Part shown: one piece after another, positions 54,021 to 64,000 of the stretch | Layout: each line of letters starts with the position of its first letter | Position numbering within the stretch: position 1 is the first letter of the stretch | Source: Glebionis coronaria | Lineage: Eukaryota > Streptophyta > Magnoliopsida > Asterales > Asteraceae | Direction: 5' to 3' | Length of the DNA: 64,000 nucleotides | Assembly (NCBI GenBank): GCA_025667525.1 | Contig: CM046881.1 | Location: forward strand, 492,859,627 to 492,923,626 | The notes under the pieces: generated by a model | Told to the model about the DNA's origin: nothing | The model's database searches: none | What the model saw: only the letters and a program-made list of their open reading frames with translations | Made by a program: the position numbers and the translations under genes

Positions 54021-55907
54021 ATGCTCACTCACGGGCGTGCACAAATACCGATTGGTGTACAACCCCTTCCTCCGAAAAGGAAGAAAAAGAGAAAGAGTAG
54101 GAACACCACCGTCCATCAAGCCGATCCCGAGAATCGTGCTTTGATCCACACACAACAAGAAGCCATGTCCGGAGTTGATACTCGACCTTTGATGGAGCAC
54201 TTGCAATCCAATGTGCAAGGATGTGCCGATGCTATCAAGATACCTGATATTCCCGCAAACACATTTGAGCTAAAAACATCCATGATTAACTTGGTTTCAA
54301 ACACACCATTTTTTGGGAACAAGAATGATAACCCACATGATCACCTTAAGAAATTTCTTGCTCTTTGCAACACCATTAAGTACAATGGAGTTCCCCATGA
54401 TGCCATTAAGTTGATATTGATACAATTTTCACTAGAGGGTCCGGCTAAGCATTGGTTAGATACACAACCACCCGAGAGCGTTACCACATGGGATGGTTTC
54501 ACTAAGAAGTTTTTGAATAAGTTCTTTCCCCCCATCTAAGACTACGGCTTTGAGGAACTTAATTATAGGCTTTCAACAAAAACCTAGTCAAACATTTAGT
54601 GATGCTTGGGAGGAGTATAGAGAGTTATTGAGGAGATGCCCTAACCATGGATTGGATGAAGTTAACCAAATCAATACTTTCTACAATGGCCTTAGACCTC
54701 ATCACCAAGACTCACTCAATGCTTCCGCGGGAGGAAATATTCTTCTTAAATCCATTCAAGACGCTTGGGACATAATTGAGACTAAAACAATGGTGCAAAC
54801 TAACACACAATTTGATGAGAGGGTACATGTCATTCAAGAAGGAGGTTCTAAACCATTTGAGACTCAACTTATTTCATCTATCCAAGAATTGACTCAAGCT
54901 CAAAAGGAAAGTCAAACAATTATGCAAAACACACAAAAGATGCAACAAACCATGATGAATGACTTTATGAAACTTTCTTTGGGCAATAATTCCACCAATG
55001 ATGTGCATGCTATTACTCTTTCATGTGATACTTGTGGAGGTCCCCATTCATATCAACAATGTGATAAGGTGCAAGTATATCAAGGGGAGTGTTATGCATA
55101 CCAAGAGGAACATAGAGAACATTTCAAACCCAACATCAATAAAAATAACCTTTCTTATAAGTCTCAAAACTATCTTGCACCACCGGGGTTCCCACCCCAA
55201 CCACCCACCCAACTTCAACAAAATCCCCCTCAATTGTTACAAAGGAACCAAGGTCCAAGACCACAACACCAAGGGAACAATTACAAAGCACCTAACACCT
55301 TTCACAATCAAGGAAATAACTTTTATCCACCAAATCAAGGATTTAATGCACCACCTCCACCCTATCCAAACCAAGGTTTTTATCAAGGGAATGTGCAACC
55401 TAACCCCATGGATTTGATTCTTCAAAAGCTTACATCCTATGAGAGACAAATGAAAGAGGCTCAAGAGGAAAACAATAAGAAATTTGCTCTTCTTCACAAC
55501 CAAATTATGTATAATCAAAGACCACAAGGGGCTTTACCATCTAACACACAAACAAACCCGAGGAAAAATTTCAATGCTATTACAACAAGAAGTGGAAAAA
55601 CAACAAATGATCCTTCACATCCTACACCTTCTATTGTTAAACCCACTTTGGTTCCCACTTGTGATAAGCCTTCTACATCTACTTCACCACCTCCAAACTC
55701 TACTACGTCATCAACCACACCTTCTGAACCTATTCCCACTTCTCCTTTACCTTCCACAACTCCAAATGAAGAAGCTAACAAAGAAAAATCTTCCACTACA
55801 ACACCTACAACACCTACACCTAAACCAAATCTTCCTTACCTTTCAAGATTGAAAAAGGACAAATTGAAAAACAAGGATGACATCCAAGTCTTAAATTTCT
55901 TAAGGAT
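54021..55907 (+). pseudogene. Element F gag (Athila type), one frameshift, cut by Copia C
   Basis: The first part (54021-54539) has the retrotransposon gag core: FELKTSMINLVSNTPFFGNK, DNPHDHLKKFLALCNTIKYN, GPAKHWLDTQPPESVTTWDG and KKFLNKFFPP. It then breaks at a run of six C (54528-54533) and continues in the next frame at 54540 with IIGFQQKPSQTFSDAWEEYR. A Gln/Pro/Asn-rich region follows, with the zinc-type motif CDTCGGPHSYQQC (about 55024), NFNAITTRSGK (about 55570) and the Athila junction PYLSRLKKDKLKNKDD before Copia C starts. Gag would form particles. Apart from the C-run it is open, so the shift could be a sequencing or late mutation effect. Confidence 0.87.
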
Positions 55908-57173
55908 TGTTAATGCAATAATGACTAAAAACGTTACTTGCATTTTTCGGTCTCGCTTAGTTTTAATTACGACAATATGTAAAAACAAGCATTTACGAAA
56001 ACAACGAAAAACGAATTCTTGAGTTCAAGTATTTTTCATTTTACCCATTTTCACTTAAGGTATGGATAAACAAGTACTAACCTTAATCAAGTGATCAAGT
56101 GATTTAATCTTTTCTTAAAACTCACTTTTTATTAAATGTGACAAGTTTTTATTAAACTTTATTTTTAAGAAAATGTTTTATTAAATTAATTATTTGAAAT
56201 TTGAAAATGGCATATTCTTATTCTGTTAAGAATATCCTTTCAGGATATTTTTATACCCAGATAAGACCTCCACCACTAAAGGACAAAAAGGAGCGGAGTC
56301 TAGTCCGGCGGTACCTTAGCGCCTAGGCGGTACCTTATCGATAAGGTACCGCGGGCTATGATAAGGTACCGCGGGCAGATATAGCCGTTGGCTCCTTTAT
56401 CCTTTAGACCATTCTCATCTTTTCACCTCACCTCTTTTGCACATTTATTTCCAGATTCAAACCCCTTCTTTAATCACTCAAATCTTTGATCATTTGTTTG
56501 ATTATTACTTGTTTAAGAAGTGAATCTTGTTCTTCCATCCCTTCCTCTCCAAGTGTAAAGAGAAGAACACTATCCTAGTGAAGTGTTGAGTCCACCACCA
56601 AAGATTCATTGAAGATCAATTTTTATATACTTGTAGTTGTGTCATAGTTGTGAAGATCCAAGTAGTTGTGTCTATTTGGAAGTTGTGTATGTACTAAGTA
56701 TAGTTATGTAGATTGGTCCTAGCTACGATTAGGGCTCGACTTTTAGCTTAGAGTCGGAAATTGGTTAAGCGACGTGTACGGTTTTCTCCACCATAAGGAG
56801 CTTGTTGTGTAGTGAACTCTCGAGTAAGGAGTACTCGAGGAGTGGAGTAGGAACGAGGAGTGAGCTTCGTTGCCGAACCACTATAAATCCTTGGTGTTCG
56901 GTTTGATCTTTCTTTACCCTTAACTCTTTACATTCCTTATTCTTTTTGTATATACATGTGTTAATATTAGATTAGCTACACTATCATTCTTTATTCTTTG
57001 TGGATATATTTTTGTTAGTATTAGTTTAGTTACACTATCATTGTTCATATTTTTGCATAAGAAGATTTCACATATTTCCTCAAGCCTAAGTTTTTTGAAA
57101 AAGGATTTTTGGAAACCATATTTTAACAAGTAAATTATAAGAAACTATTCAACCCCCCCTTCTAGTTTCTACA
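55908..57173 (+). repeat. Copia C 5' LTR (1266 bp)
   Basis: Runs TGTTAATGC ... CTAGTTTCTACA. Shared with the E LTR: 'aagaatatcctttc', 'ggacaaaaaggagcggagtc', 'ttggtcctagctacgattag' and 'gtggagtaggaacgaggag'. It is shorter than the E LTR, lacking its ccaagct-repeat part. Confidence 0.88.
56308..56371. promoter_or_regulatory. GCGGTACCTTA/TAAGGTACCGC module in Copia C LTR
   Basis: Forward sites at about 56308 and 56327 and reverse sites at about 56342 and 56361. All four carry GTACC where element E has GTTCC/GGAAC, in the same arrangement, next to 'agatatagccgttggc', which follows the E module too (agatagccgtt). Confidence 0.6.
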
Positions 57174-57175
57174 AT

Positions 57176-57187
57176 TGGTATCAGAGC
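57176..57187 (+). other. Primer-binding site of Copia C
   Basis: TGGTATCAGAGC, two bases after the LTR end. Confidence 0.9.
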
Positions 57188-57240
57188 GGGTTGCTCAAGA
57201 ATTTTTAAAGTATATTGTATTTTAAAACTTGAATTGATTT

Positions 57241-57536
57241 ATGGATTCTAACAAGTACCTAGAAGGGCAATCTATGCAAAGACCACCACTTTTTGAAACC
57301 GATAGTTTTATTTATTGGAAAAATAGATTTGAAACTTATGTGAAATCAAAAGATTTAGATCTTTGGCATGTTATTACCAATGGTGATTTTTTACCCTTTC
57401 AATTTAATGAAGTTTCTAAAACAAAAGAATTAGTCACTTTTGACAAAGCTAATGATGATACTAAAAAGAAACTTTCAAAAAATAATGAGGCTAAAATGGT
57501 GATTTATAATGCTTTGCCTAAGAAAGAGTATGAAAG
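57241..57536 (+). pseudogene. Copia C gag, N-terminus, cut by element G
   Basis: ATGGATTCTAACAAG starts MDSNKYLEGQSMQRPPLFET; DSFIYWKNRFETYVKSKDLD and KNNEAKMVIYNALPKKEYE are typical of DUF4219/UBN2 Copia gag. The frame is clean up to 57536. Beyond it the sequence is the LTR of G, so the apparent longer frame is a chimera. Confidence 0.88.
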
Positions 57537-60336
57537 TGTAACACCCCCACAATTGTTATGCGCAGCGGAACTACAACAATGGGTGCTACACAGTATTCAT
57601 TGCACACAAGATATATCAAACGACGCTAAAAAGACGTCGACTTAAAACTTGAAATTTAAAATTTTTAGATGATACATGTCCACAGTTTTTCCAACCCCAA
57701 ATAGTACACAGAGTTAAGCGTTTTCGGTCCCCATGAATCTCAACCCAAAAACTTCAGTTTTACCACCACATGACATTAAACATAAAAATTGCTTAAGTAG
57801 AAAAAGGAGGGAAAAACAAGCGGACTCCAAGCCGTACACACAACATCCATCCCATGCATGCTCCATCCTACACCTCAGCGGTTACCTGAAACACATGCCA
57901 AAAATTTGGTCAACGAAAACGTTGAGTGGAATTCATAGGTTTTACAATCCATTTGAACGTATATATAATAAAAACCATTCGTGATCATTTATAGTCTTGT
58001 CGATCAAACAAACTATAATCAGGATACTGACAATTGTGTTTAAGCTCATGACACTAATCCGTTAACTCAATCACCCGCGTAAATAATACCGGCGTGATTC
58101 AGATGAAACCAGTGCCCCTTCTAAAGGCATCAGTTGCAATTATACCTTATTTCTCATACAAAATAATCTACCGCAAAACTTACTAAAAGTACAGCTTCTC
58201 GGCTAGCATTGGGTCGTTAACCCCGTAGTACTACAAATTGCATAAGCGGCTATTTCCCCCTACTCGAGGGCAGGACAATAGTTAATAGTTCATGATTTTA
58301 GGGACTTTTGCAACTTTGGTACTCAACACAATTTCTAAGGCAACTTTCGGGTCTAACAATCATTCATGATATACGTTCCTTTTAAAAACTAGCATGCATT
58401 TCCCTCGCGGGTAAAACAATTTGAAATAAGTATAAGCGAGGCTATAAATTCACACCTTAGATATTAAGTAGTCGGTAGTTCGAGGGATGATCACTGACGA
58501 TGAAACGGATGCCCGGTTAAATCAACACCTATCACAATTAACGCGTAATGAGTAATCTCATTTAAATACTTACGGTACTGTATAAAATACATATATACAA
58601 GTCACTTAGGACAAGTATAACTCACGCCAAAAACAAAAACAACAAGTATCACTCATTCTATACCATTCGTTCTTATTACCTACGTTGTCCATTTTTACTC
58701 GTTCTCGCCGGTACTTGACTAAAGTACGGGCTGTTTTACCTTATTAAACCACACTTATAAAATTTGACAAAATTTCCAAAAATCCTATATGACCTGTAGA
58801 TAACATGTTTTTAAGCCCAATAAAAGTTTTTACTTTTACGACCCGTTACGCAACTCATTTCCACGACTACATTTTACGGGCTGAAATTGCGCTTCGACCA
58901 ATTTTGACCTCTTTGACCTATATGAAAAATACCTTTGACTTCTTTGACACCTAAGTCAACATATAGACCCATTTACACAGGTTAGGGACCAAATTTTGAC
59001 CCTTGACCATTTACCAATTTATATTTGTGACCCTCGGGATTTGACTAAAACTTTGCAAAAATTCGGATTGTGGAAGTCCTCGTCTCCCGGTACCCGATCT
59101 TTAAAATGTCATAACTTTTAGCTCGTTTTGAGTCACGGGCTCTACCTTATACCAAATTAAAGCTAGAAAGACCCTCTACAACTACATTTAGTTTTCAAGT
59201 TCTGGAAAAAAAATAATTTTTGTGAAATGGACCAAATGTTTCTGCCTAAAAATGACCATACCAAAAACGCACTTAGACTTGATTCCAAGACTTCTAACCA
59301 ACACTAAACATCATCCTAAGCCTTCCCAAACATATCCTAACATCAATTTCAATCCTACCCCTATTGATCAACCAATCTCAAATTCAAAAATTCAAAGAAA
59401 TGTACATGCAACTAATAAAACCTATGTGAATCATCCTTAAACATCAAACCAAACACAAGAATAACATGCAAAATCAACAACCACCATGGCTCCCCAAACA
59501 ACCCCTTTGTCGTGGGGTTTGGGTGACCCAATCACCACAACCAAATTAATTTTGGTGGGTTTTCTTGGTGTTTATACTTCCATAACACTTAAAATCAACA
59601 TGCATTAGCTCATTTAGCCACAAAAACGAATTTGGTTCATATGGAAAAATCTTGAAAAATTTTTATCAATGCATGTGGGATTTGAGCACATGAACATGTG
59701 GGGAATGACCAAACTAAGTGTGGTCTAACCTTAGATTTTTGAAAAATCAAGTGGAAGAAGATTTTTGGTGGATTTTCTTGTGGGTTTGGGGTGTCCGTCG
59801 GTTTGAGAGAGAGAGGAGAGAGTGAGTGTTTGATTTTTGGTGCAAGTGTTGTATGTGTTTGTGTGTGTTTCAATTTTGGCCTTTTTGGTGGGTTGGGAGG
59901 GACCTTGTTGCAATTTTTAACTTCTTTTGGCCTTAAATGAAAAACGTCCTCAAAACTTTGCGGGTTCGACCCATTTGTCAATTTTGAAAATTTTACGGGA
60001 GTCGGAAATCTTCCTGAACGCTCCAAAATATTTTTGGGATACTTTAAATGTACTCGGAAGGCTATAAAACTCACCCGACTCAACTTAACACGAACCGTAA
60101 ATAAAATTCTCGAAAAATTACATTATCGATAAATCGTCAAAAATTATATAAAATTGGGCATCCTTCGGGATCGTAATCGTCATCGTCCTTCTTAAAACGT
60201 CAATCGTAAAAATTATAACCTCGAACATTGGCTTTAACCAAAATACTTATAAATATAGAAATTAAAATTTATTAAAAATTTCAAAAATTAGCGTAATTTA
60301 GGGTAACGTTAATGACCTCGATTCTAGGGTGTCACA
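57537..60336 (-). repeat. Element G 3' LTR (2800 bp)
   Basis: On the minus strand it starts TGTGACACCCTAGAATCG at 60336 and ends GGGGGTGTTACA at 57537. It holds no genes; open frames at 57733-57984, 59222-59440 and 60083-59637 are short and without domains. Confidence 0.88.
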
Positions 60337-60350
60337 TCCACCCCTCCTTA
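60337..60350 (-). other. Polypurine tract of element G
   Basis: Minus strand TAAGGAGGGGTGGA directly before the LTR start TGTGACACCC. Confidence 0.85.
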
Positions 60351-60399
60351 AAGAGAGCGACGTCCCGGCGCTCGCCTCTTCTTGTACTCACATTTCGTG

Positions 60400-62775
60400 C
60401 TACTGGAACAGATGAGGATACCTTTCCTTGAAAAAGTCCTCACGTTCCCAGGTGTATTCCGGTCCACGCTTAGAATTCCATCGAACCTTCACAATGGGAA
60501 TCCTACTACGCTTCAACCGCTTGACCTCCCGGTCCATAATTTCCACAGGTTCTTCCACAAAGTGCATTTTGTCGTCTAGTCGAATCTCGTCCAAAGGAAT
60601 CACCAATTCCTTGTCCGCCAAACTCTTCTTCAGGTTCGATACGTGAAACGTGTCATGAATAGCACTAAGCTCGGTCGGCAATTCTAACTTGTACGCTACT
60701 GGTCCAATTCGTTCAACGATCTTAAACGGTCCAATATACCTCGGACTCAACTTTCCTTTCTTTCCAAAACGAATTACACCCTTCCACGGCGATACCTTGA
60801 GCATAACCATATCTCCAACTTCAAACTCCAACGGTTTCCTTCGGTTATCGGCATAACTCTTCTGTCGGCTTCTCGCAGCAAGTAGTCGGTTCTTGATCTG
60901 CACGATCTTCTCTGTCGTTTCTAAAACCATTTCGGGTCCAGTCAATTGACTTTCCCCCACTTCACTCCAACACACCGGCGATCTACACTTCCTCCCATAC
61001 AATGCTTCGAACGGTGCTGCCTTGATACTCGCGTGATAACTATTATTGTACGAAAATTCCACTAGAGGCAAGTGGCGTTCCCAACTTCCTCCAAAATCGA
61101 TCACGCATGCTCGGAGCATGTCCTCCATCGTTTGAATCGTTCGTTCACTCTGGCCGTCAGTTTCCGGGTGATAAGCCGTGCTTAAACTCAGTTCAGTGCC
61201 CATCGCACGTTGAAGCGATTTCCAAAATTCCGACGTAAATCTACTATCGCGATCCGAAATGATCGATAACGGCACTCCATGTCTACAGACGATCTCCTTC
61301 ACGTACACGCTGGCGAGTTTTTCCATGCTGTCCGTCTTCTTCATAGGTAAGAAATGAGCAGATTTCGTCAACCTGTCCACAATTACCCATATCATATCGC
61401 TTCCACTAGGAGTCCTAGGTAAACCCGTTACGAAATCCATTGCGATTTTCTCCCATTTCCATTCTGGGATTTCCGGTTGTACCAACAATCCAGATGGTTT
61501 CTTATGTTCTGCCTGAACCTTCGCGCAAGTCAAACACTTACTAACGTAACGAGCAATATCTGCCTTCATATTCGGCCACCAGTAGACTTTCTTCAGGTCG
61601 TGGTACATCTTATCCGATCCAGGATGTATCGAATACTTCGACTTATGCGACTCATTCATAACCAATTCTCGAACTCCAGGCTTTCCTTCCTCAGATGAAC
61701 ACAGTGGTAACCAAATCCGATTCTCAAAATATCTTAGTCCGTCAGACCTAATCACGAAAAGAGGTTTCAACATTCGTCCCAAGTTTTCGGCTTCAACATT
61801 CCCTTTCATTAGTCCTCTCTCCTGAGCCTTCAGTATGGTTTCGGTTAAGTCAACGCTCTCACTCACCACTAACGCTCTAACCCTCAAAGGTTTCTCCCGT
61901 TCTTTCCTACTCAGTGCATCCGCTACAACATTCGCCTTCCCAGGGTGGTAGCGAATTTCGCAGTCATAATCACTCAATAGTTCAACCCATCGTCTTTGTC
62001 GCATATTCAACTCCTTTTGATCTAAAATGTGCTGCAAACTCTTGTGATCAGTGAATACAACACACTTTGTCCCATACAGATAGTGTCTCCACAACTTTAA
62101 CGCAAAAACTACCGCTCCTAATTCCAAATCGTGCGTCGTGTAGTTCTCCTCGTTCTTCCTTAATTGCCTCGACGCGTAAGCTATCACCTTCTCACGTTGC
62201 ATTAACACTGCTCCATAACCTTTACGAGACGCATCACAATACACTACGAAATCTTCGGTTCCTTCAGGCAATGATAAAATCGGTGCGGAACATAACTTAT
62301 CCTTGAGCGTTTCGAAAGCAAGCTCTTCCTCAATTCCCCATTCATACACCCTATTCTTTTCGGTAAGCCGCGTCAATGGTTTTGCAATCAACGAAAATCC
62401 TTCGATAAACCTTCTATAATACCCAGCTAAACCCAAAAATTGTCGAACTTCAGTCGGCGTCGTCGGTGCTGACCATTCCCTGATCGCTACGATCTTAGCA
62501 GGATCTACACGAACTCCCTCACTATCAATCACATGACCTAGAAACTGCACTGATTCCAACCAAAACTCACACTTAGAGAATTTTGCATACAGCTTCTCCT
62601 TCCTTAACAACTCCAAAATCTTTCTTAGGTGCTTCTCGTGCTCCTCCTTACTCTTAGAGTAAATAAGTATGTCGTCGATGAAAACAATAACAAACTTATC
62701 TAGATACGGCTTGCACACGCGATTCATAAGATCCATGAATACAGCAGGCGCGTTCGTCAACCCAAACGGCATCAC
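60400..62775 (-). pseudogene. Element G pol: RT (partial), RNase H, integrase, chromodomain
   Basis: An open stretch of 791 codons. RT part: [20 protein letters not shown] and the catalytic FIDDIL box (residues 32-37), then [11 protein letters not shown] and [17 protein letters not shown]. RNase [36 protein letters not shown] and [10 protein letters not shown]. Integrase: zinc domain [20 protein letters not shown] ... [11 protein letters not shown], core [18 protein letters not shown] and [20 protein letters not shown] (DDE). The C-terminus is a chromodomain-like [20 protein letters not shown] ... WEREDFF. Chromodomains steer integration to heterochromatin. The RT N-terminus is missing (deletion and a TAA upstream), so the element cannot be active by itself. 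Confidence 0.93.
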
Positions 62776-62922
62776 TCGAAATTAAAAGTGTCCATACCGC
62801 GTACGAAAGGCGGTTACAGGAATATCCTCCTCTCTTACACGCAGTTGATGATACCCTGATCTTAAATCGATCTTTGAGTATACACTGGAACAGATCAATT
62901 GCAAGGCTCAATTAAGTCGATT
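62776..62922 (-). pseudogene. Element G deletion junction: RT remnant
   Basis: Minus strand shows [20 protein letters not shown] with RTRYGHF followed by TAA just before the MPFG box. Between the protease end (about 62930) and this RT piece the rest of protease and the RT start are absent, and stops occur in the 30-40 bases at the joint. Confidence 0.85.
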
Positions 62923-64000
62923 TTAAAAGCGTAATTTCCTAACTTCAAGGTACACCCCTTTCAGTATAGAATTCGTGCTAACAATTTTTCCATCGGCTAA
63001 TTCAACATTATAACTAGTCGTTAACAACACCGGTTCTCTATCGATATGACGACTAAATCTAACGTCTACAAAACTCTTGTCGGAGCCAGAATCAAATAAA
63101 ATACTAGCATAACAAGCGTCTAGCAAAAACGTACCGGTAACCACATTGGGACCTTGTGGTTTATCAGCAGTTCCCACTTGATACACAGCTGCCGCATTAT
63201 TACCTCCCCGCCTGTTTCCTGCCTTCGGGCAATTCGCTTGCACATGACCCCTTTCTCCACAACTATAACATCCCCTCATCCTGATAGCATTAGCCCCAGT
63301 GGCTACTCCTCCCGTTCGACAACTAGAAGTCCTATGACCTGCCTTTCCACACTTGCCGCATGCCGGCGGGCAATTTCCAACATGATACAAGTTGCACTTA
63401 CCACAATGGGGATTCACTTTCACACCTCTAGGGTTCGTCACTGCCCTCATCCCTTCGTTCCTTCTCTGATTAAACTGCTGATTACGGTTCGGCCCATGGT
63501 TGTTTCGATTTCCACCTCGGTTCTGGCCTTGGGATTGATTACCTTGTGCCGCTTCCCATTTCCTTTTGTTGCCCTCAGCAATGTAGTTCTGCTTGTCCTG
63601 AAGCTTAACGTCCATCAAAGCGTGAGCCATTTGAACCGCTTCATCAAACGTTCCAGGTTTTGACGAAGTTGTTTCACCTTTGATGTTGCTAGATAAACCC
63701 TTAATATACTGCTTCATTTTCTTGGCATCATTGGCAAATATGTCCGGACACAAAAGACTTAACTCATTGAATCTCCTGGTGTAAGCAGCTATATCGTTGT
63801 TCTTCAAGGTCAAGTGCCTCAATTCGTCCTCCAATTGCCCCAATTCCTCCTCTGGGCCAAACTTCTTTGTCAACAAAGCTTTGGTCGCATTCCACGTCCT
63901 TGCATTCGCTACAGCCAATCCAACCGTAGCTACCTGGGTATTCCACCAACTTAACGCATCATCCAGAAACGTAGCAGCTGCAAACTTCACTTTATCCGCT
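62923..64000 (-). pseudogene. Element G gag and protease, partial
   Basis: Open from the window edge to 62923; the true start is outside. Gag part: FLDDALSWWNTQVATVG, LRHLTLKNNDIAAYTRRFNE and the retrotrans_gag core. A basic, Asn/Gly/Gln-rich linker follows, then zinc knuckles (CGKCNLYHVGNC, CGKCGKAGHRTSSC, CYSCGERGHVQANC). Protease: ACYASILFDSGSDKSFVDVR with the active Asp (DSG). The frame ends soon after VELADGKIVSTN, where the deletion begins. In an intact element it would be fused to pol. Confidence 0.9.

Larger units (their letters stand above)
50170..55907 (+). mobile_element. Element F: Athila-type Gypsy retrotransposon, 5' part
   Basis: LTR 50170 to about 53239, a PBS of the tRNA-Asp type, a long A-rich leader, then gag from 54021. 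Inserted in the protease of Copia B; the left flank ATATA is the likely target duplication. Copia C cuts its gag at 55908, so pol and the 3' LTR lie beyond the window. The LTR has the same layout as the solo LTR at 16012 (terminal hairpin, TATA about 0.9-1.1 kb in, long transcribed part), with little base identity. Confidence 0.85.
55908..57536 (+). mobile_element. Copia C, 5' part (family related to element E)
   Basis: LTR 55908-57173, PBS at 57176, gag start at 57241. Inserted in gag of F (left flank AGGAT). Cut at 57537 by chromovirus G. Its LTR start TGTTAATGC, half-site module, 'ctcgaggagtggagtaggaa' phrase, LTR end and leader all match element E at the family level. Confidence 0.88.
57537..64000 (-). 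mobile_element. Element G: Tekay/Del-type chromovirus (Gypsy), 3' part
   Basis: Minus orientation: gag-protease 64000-62923, an internal deletion, RT-RNase H-integrase-chromodomain 62910-60400, polypurine tract, 3' LTR 60336-57537. The 5' LTR is beyond the right edge. Gypsy order and the C-terminal chromodomain place it among chromoviruses; the LTR ends (TGTGACACCC, TGTAACACCC) fit Tekay/Del. The left flank GAAAG is the likely target duplication. Confidence 0.92.

Noticed and set aside
55237..55796. Antisense frames over F gag
   Set aside because: Shadows of the low-complexity Pro/Gln/Ser coding strand.
59637..60083. 148-codon minus frame in the LTR of G
   Set aside because: Lies wholly in the LTR, Pro/Lys-rich low complexity, no domain.
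63154..63663. Plus-strand 169-codon frame opposite G gag
   Set aside because: Shadow of the coding strand with zinc knuckles and protease.

Overview
This window is nuclear DNA of a flowering plant, most likely a daisy-family (Asteraceae) species. That family placement is inference: the SIRE-type Copia proteins with a long 3' accessory reading frame resemble predicted proteins I associate with Tanacetum, Artemisia and sunflower. The evidence for a plant is direct: a ten-exon nuclear gene with plant-style introns, plant retrotransposon lineages with tRNA-type primer-binding sites, Helitrons, a CACTA element, and Stowaway and hAT-like MITEs. I can support only one intact cellular gene, ornithine aminotransferase (minus strand, 36822 to 31906, ten exons, 475 codons plus stop). 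Nearly everything else is transposable-element DNA in nested layers.

Layout. 1-1991: minus-strand Athila/Tat-like LTR running off the left edge, inserted in the 3' LTR of Copia A. 1992-22432: degenerate SIRE-like Copia A (minus) with 5' LTR 21657-22432, broken gag, protease, integrase, RT and RNase H, and a 4 kb 3' accessory frame. Two insertions split it: a 5.9 kb CACTA element (8205-14106, TSD TAC) carrying a 30-bp satellite, and a 3.4 kb solo LTR (16012-19410). 22433-31905: gene-poor DNA with a Helitron (24256-28256), a second Helitron inside its 5' terminus (27505-28246), a third small one, tandem repeats and MITEs. 31906-36822: the OAT gene, with MITEs in its introns. 37387 to the right edge: a Russian-doll stack of Copia B (plus), a 9.1 kb non-autonomous Copia-like element E (38606-47752, TSD ATCTC) inside its gag, an Athila element F (from 50170) inside its protease, Copia C (from 55908) inside the gag of F, and Tekay/Del-type chromovirus G (minus, 57537 past 64000) inside the gag of C.

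The most unusual object is element E. It has complete LTRs, PBS, polypurine tract and TSD, but no gag or pol. Its interior carries three small reading frames, each preceded by a GC-rich module of GCGGTTCCTTA / TAAGGAACCGC half-sites. The same module lies just upstream of the TATA box in the E LTRs. In the related Copia C LTR every half-site has changed in concert to GCGGTACCTTA / TAAGGTACCGC. Two of the three E frames encode Pro/Ser-rich proteins sharing an HGxxCxCC motif followed by a helical tail. This looks like a retrotransposon that multiplied promoter-plus-gene cassettes.

How parts work together: OAT is a mitochondrial enzyme gene surrounded by silenced-looking repeats. The autonomous-type elements are all broken by deletion, frameshift, stop codons or nesting. 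E, the Helitrons, CACTA and MITEs would depend on proteins supplied from elsewhere in the genome.
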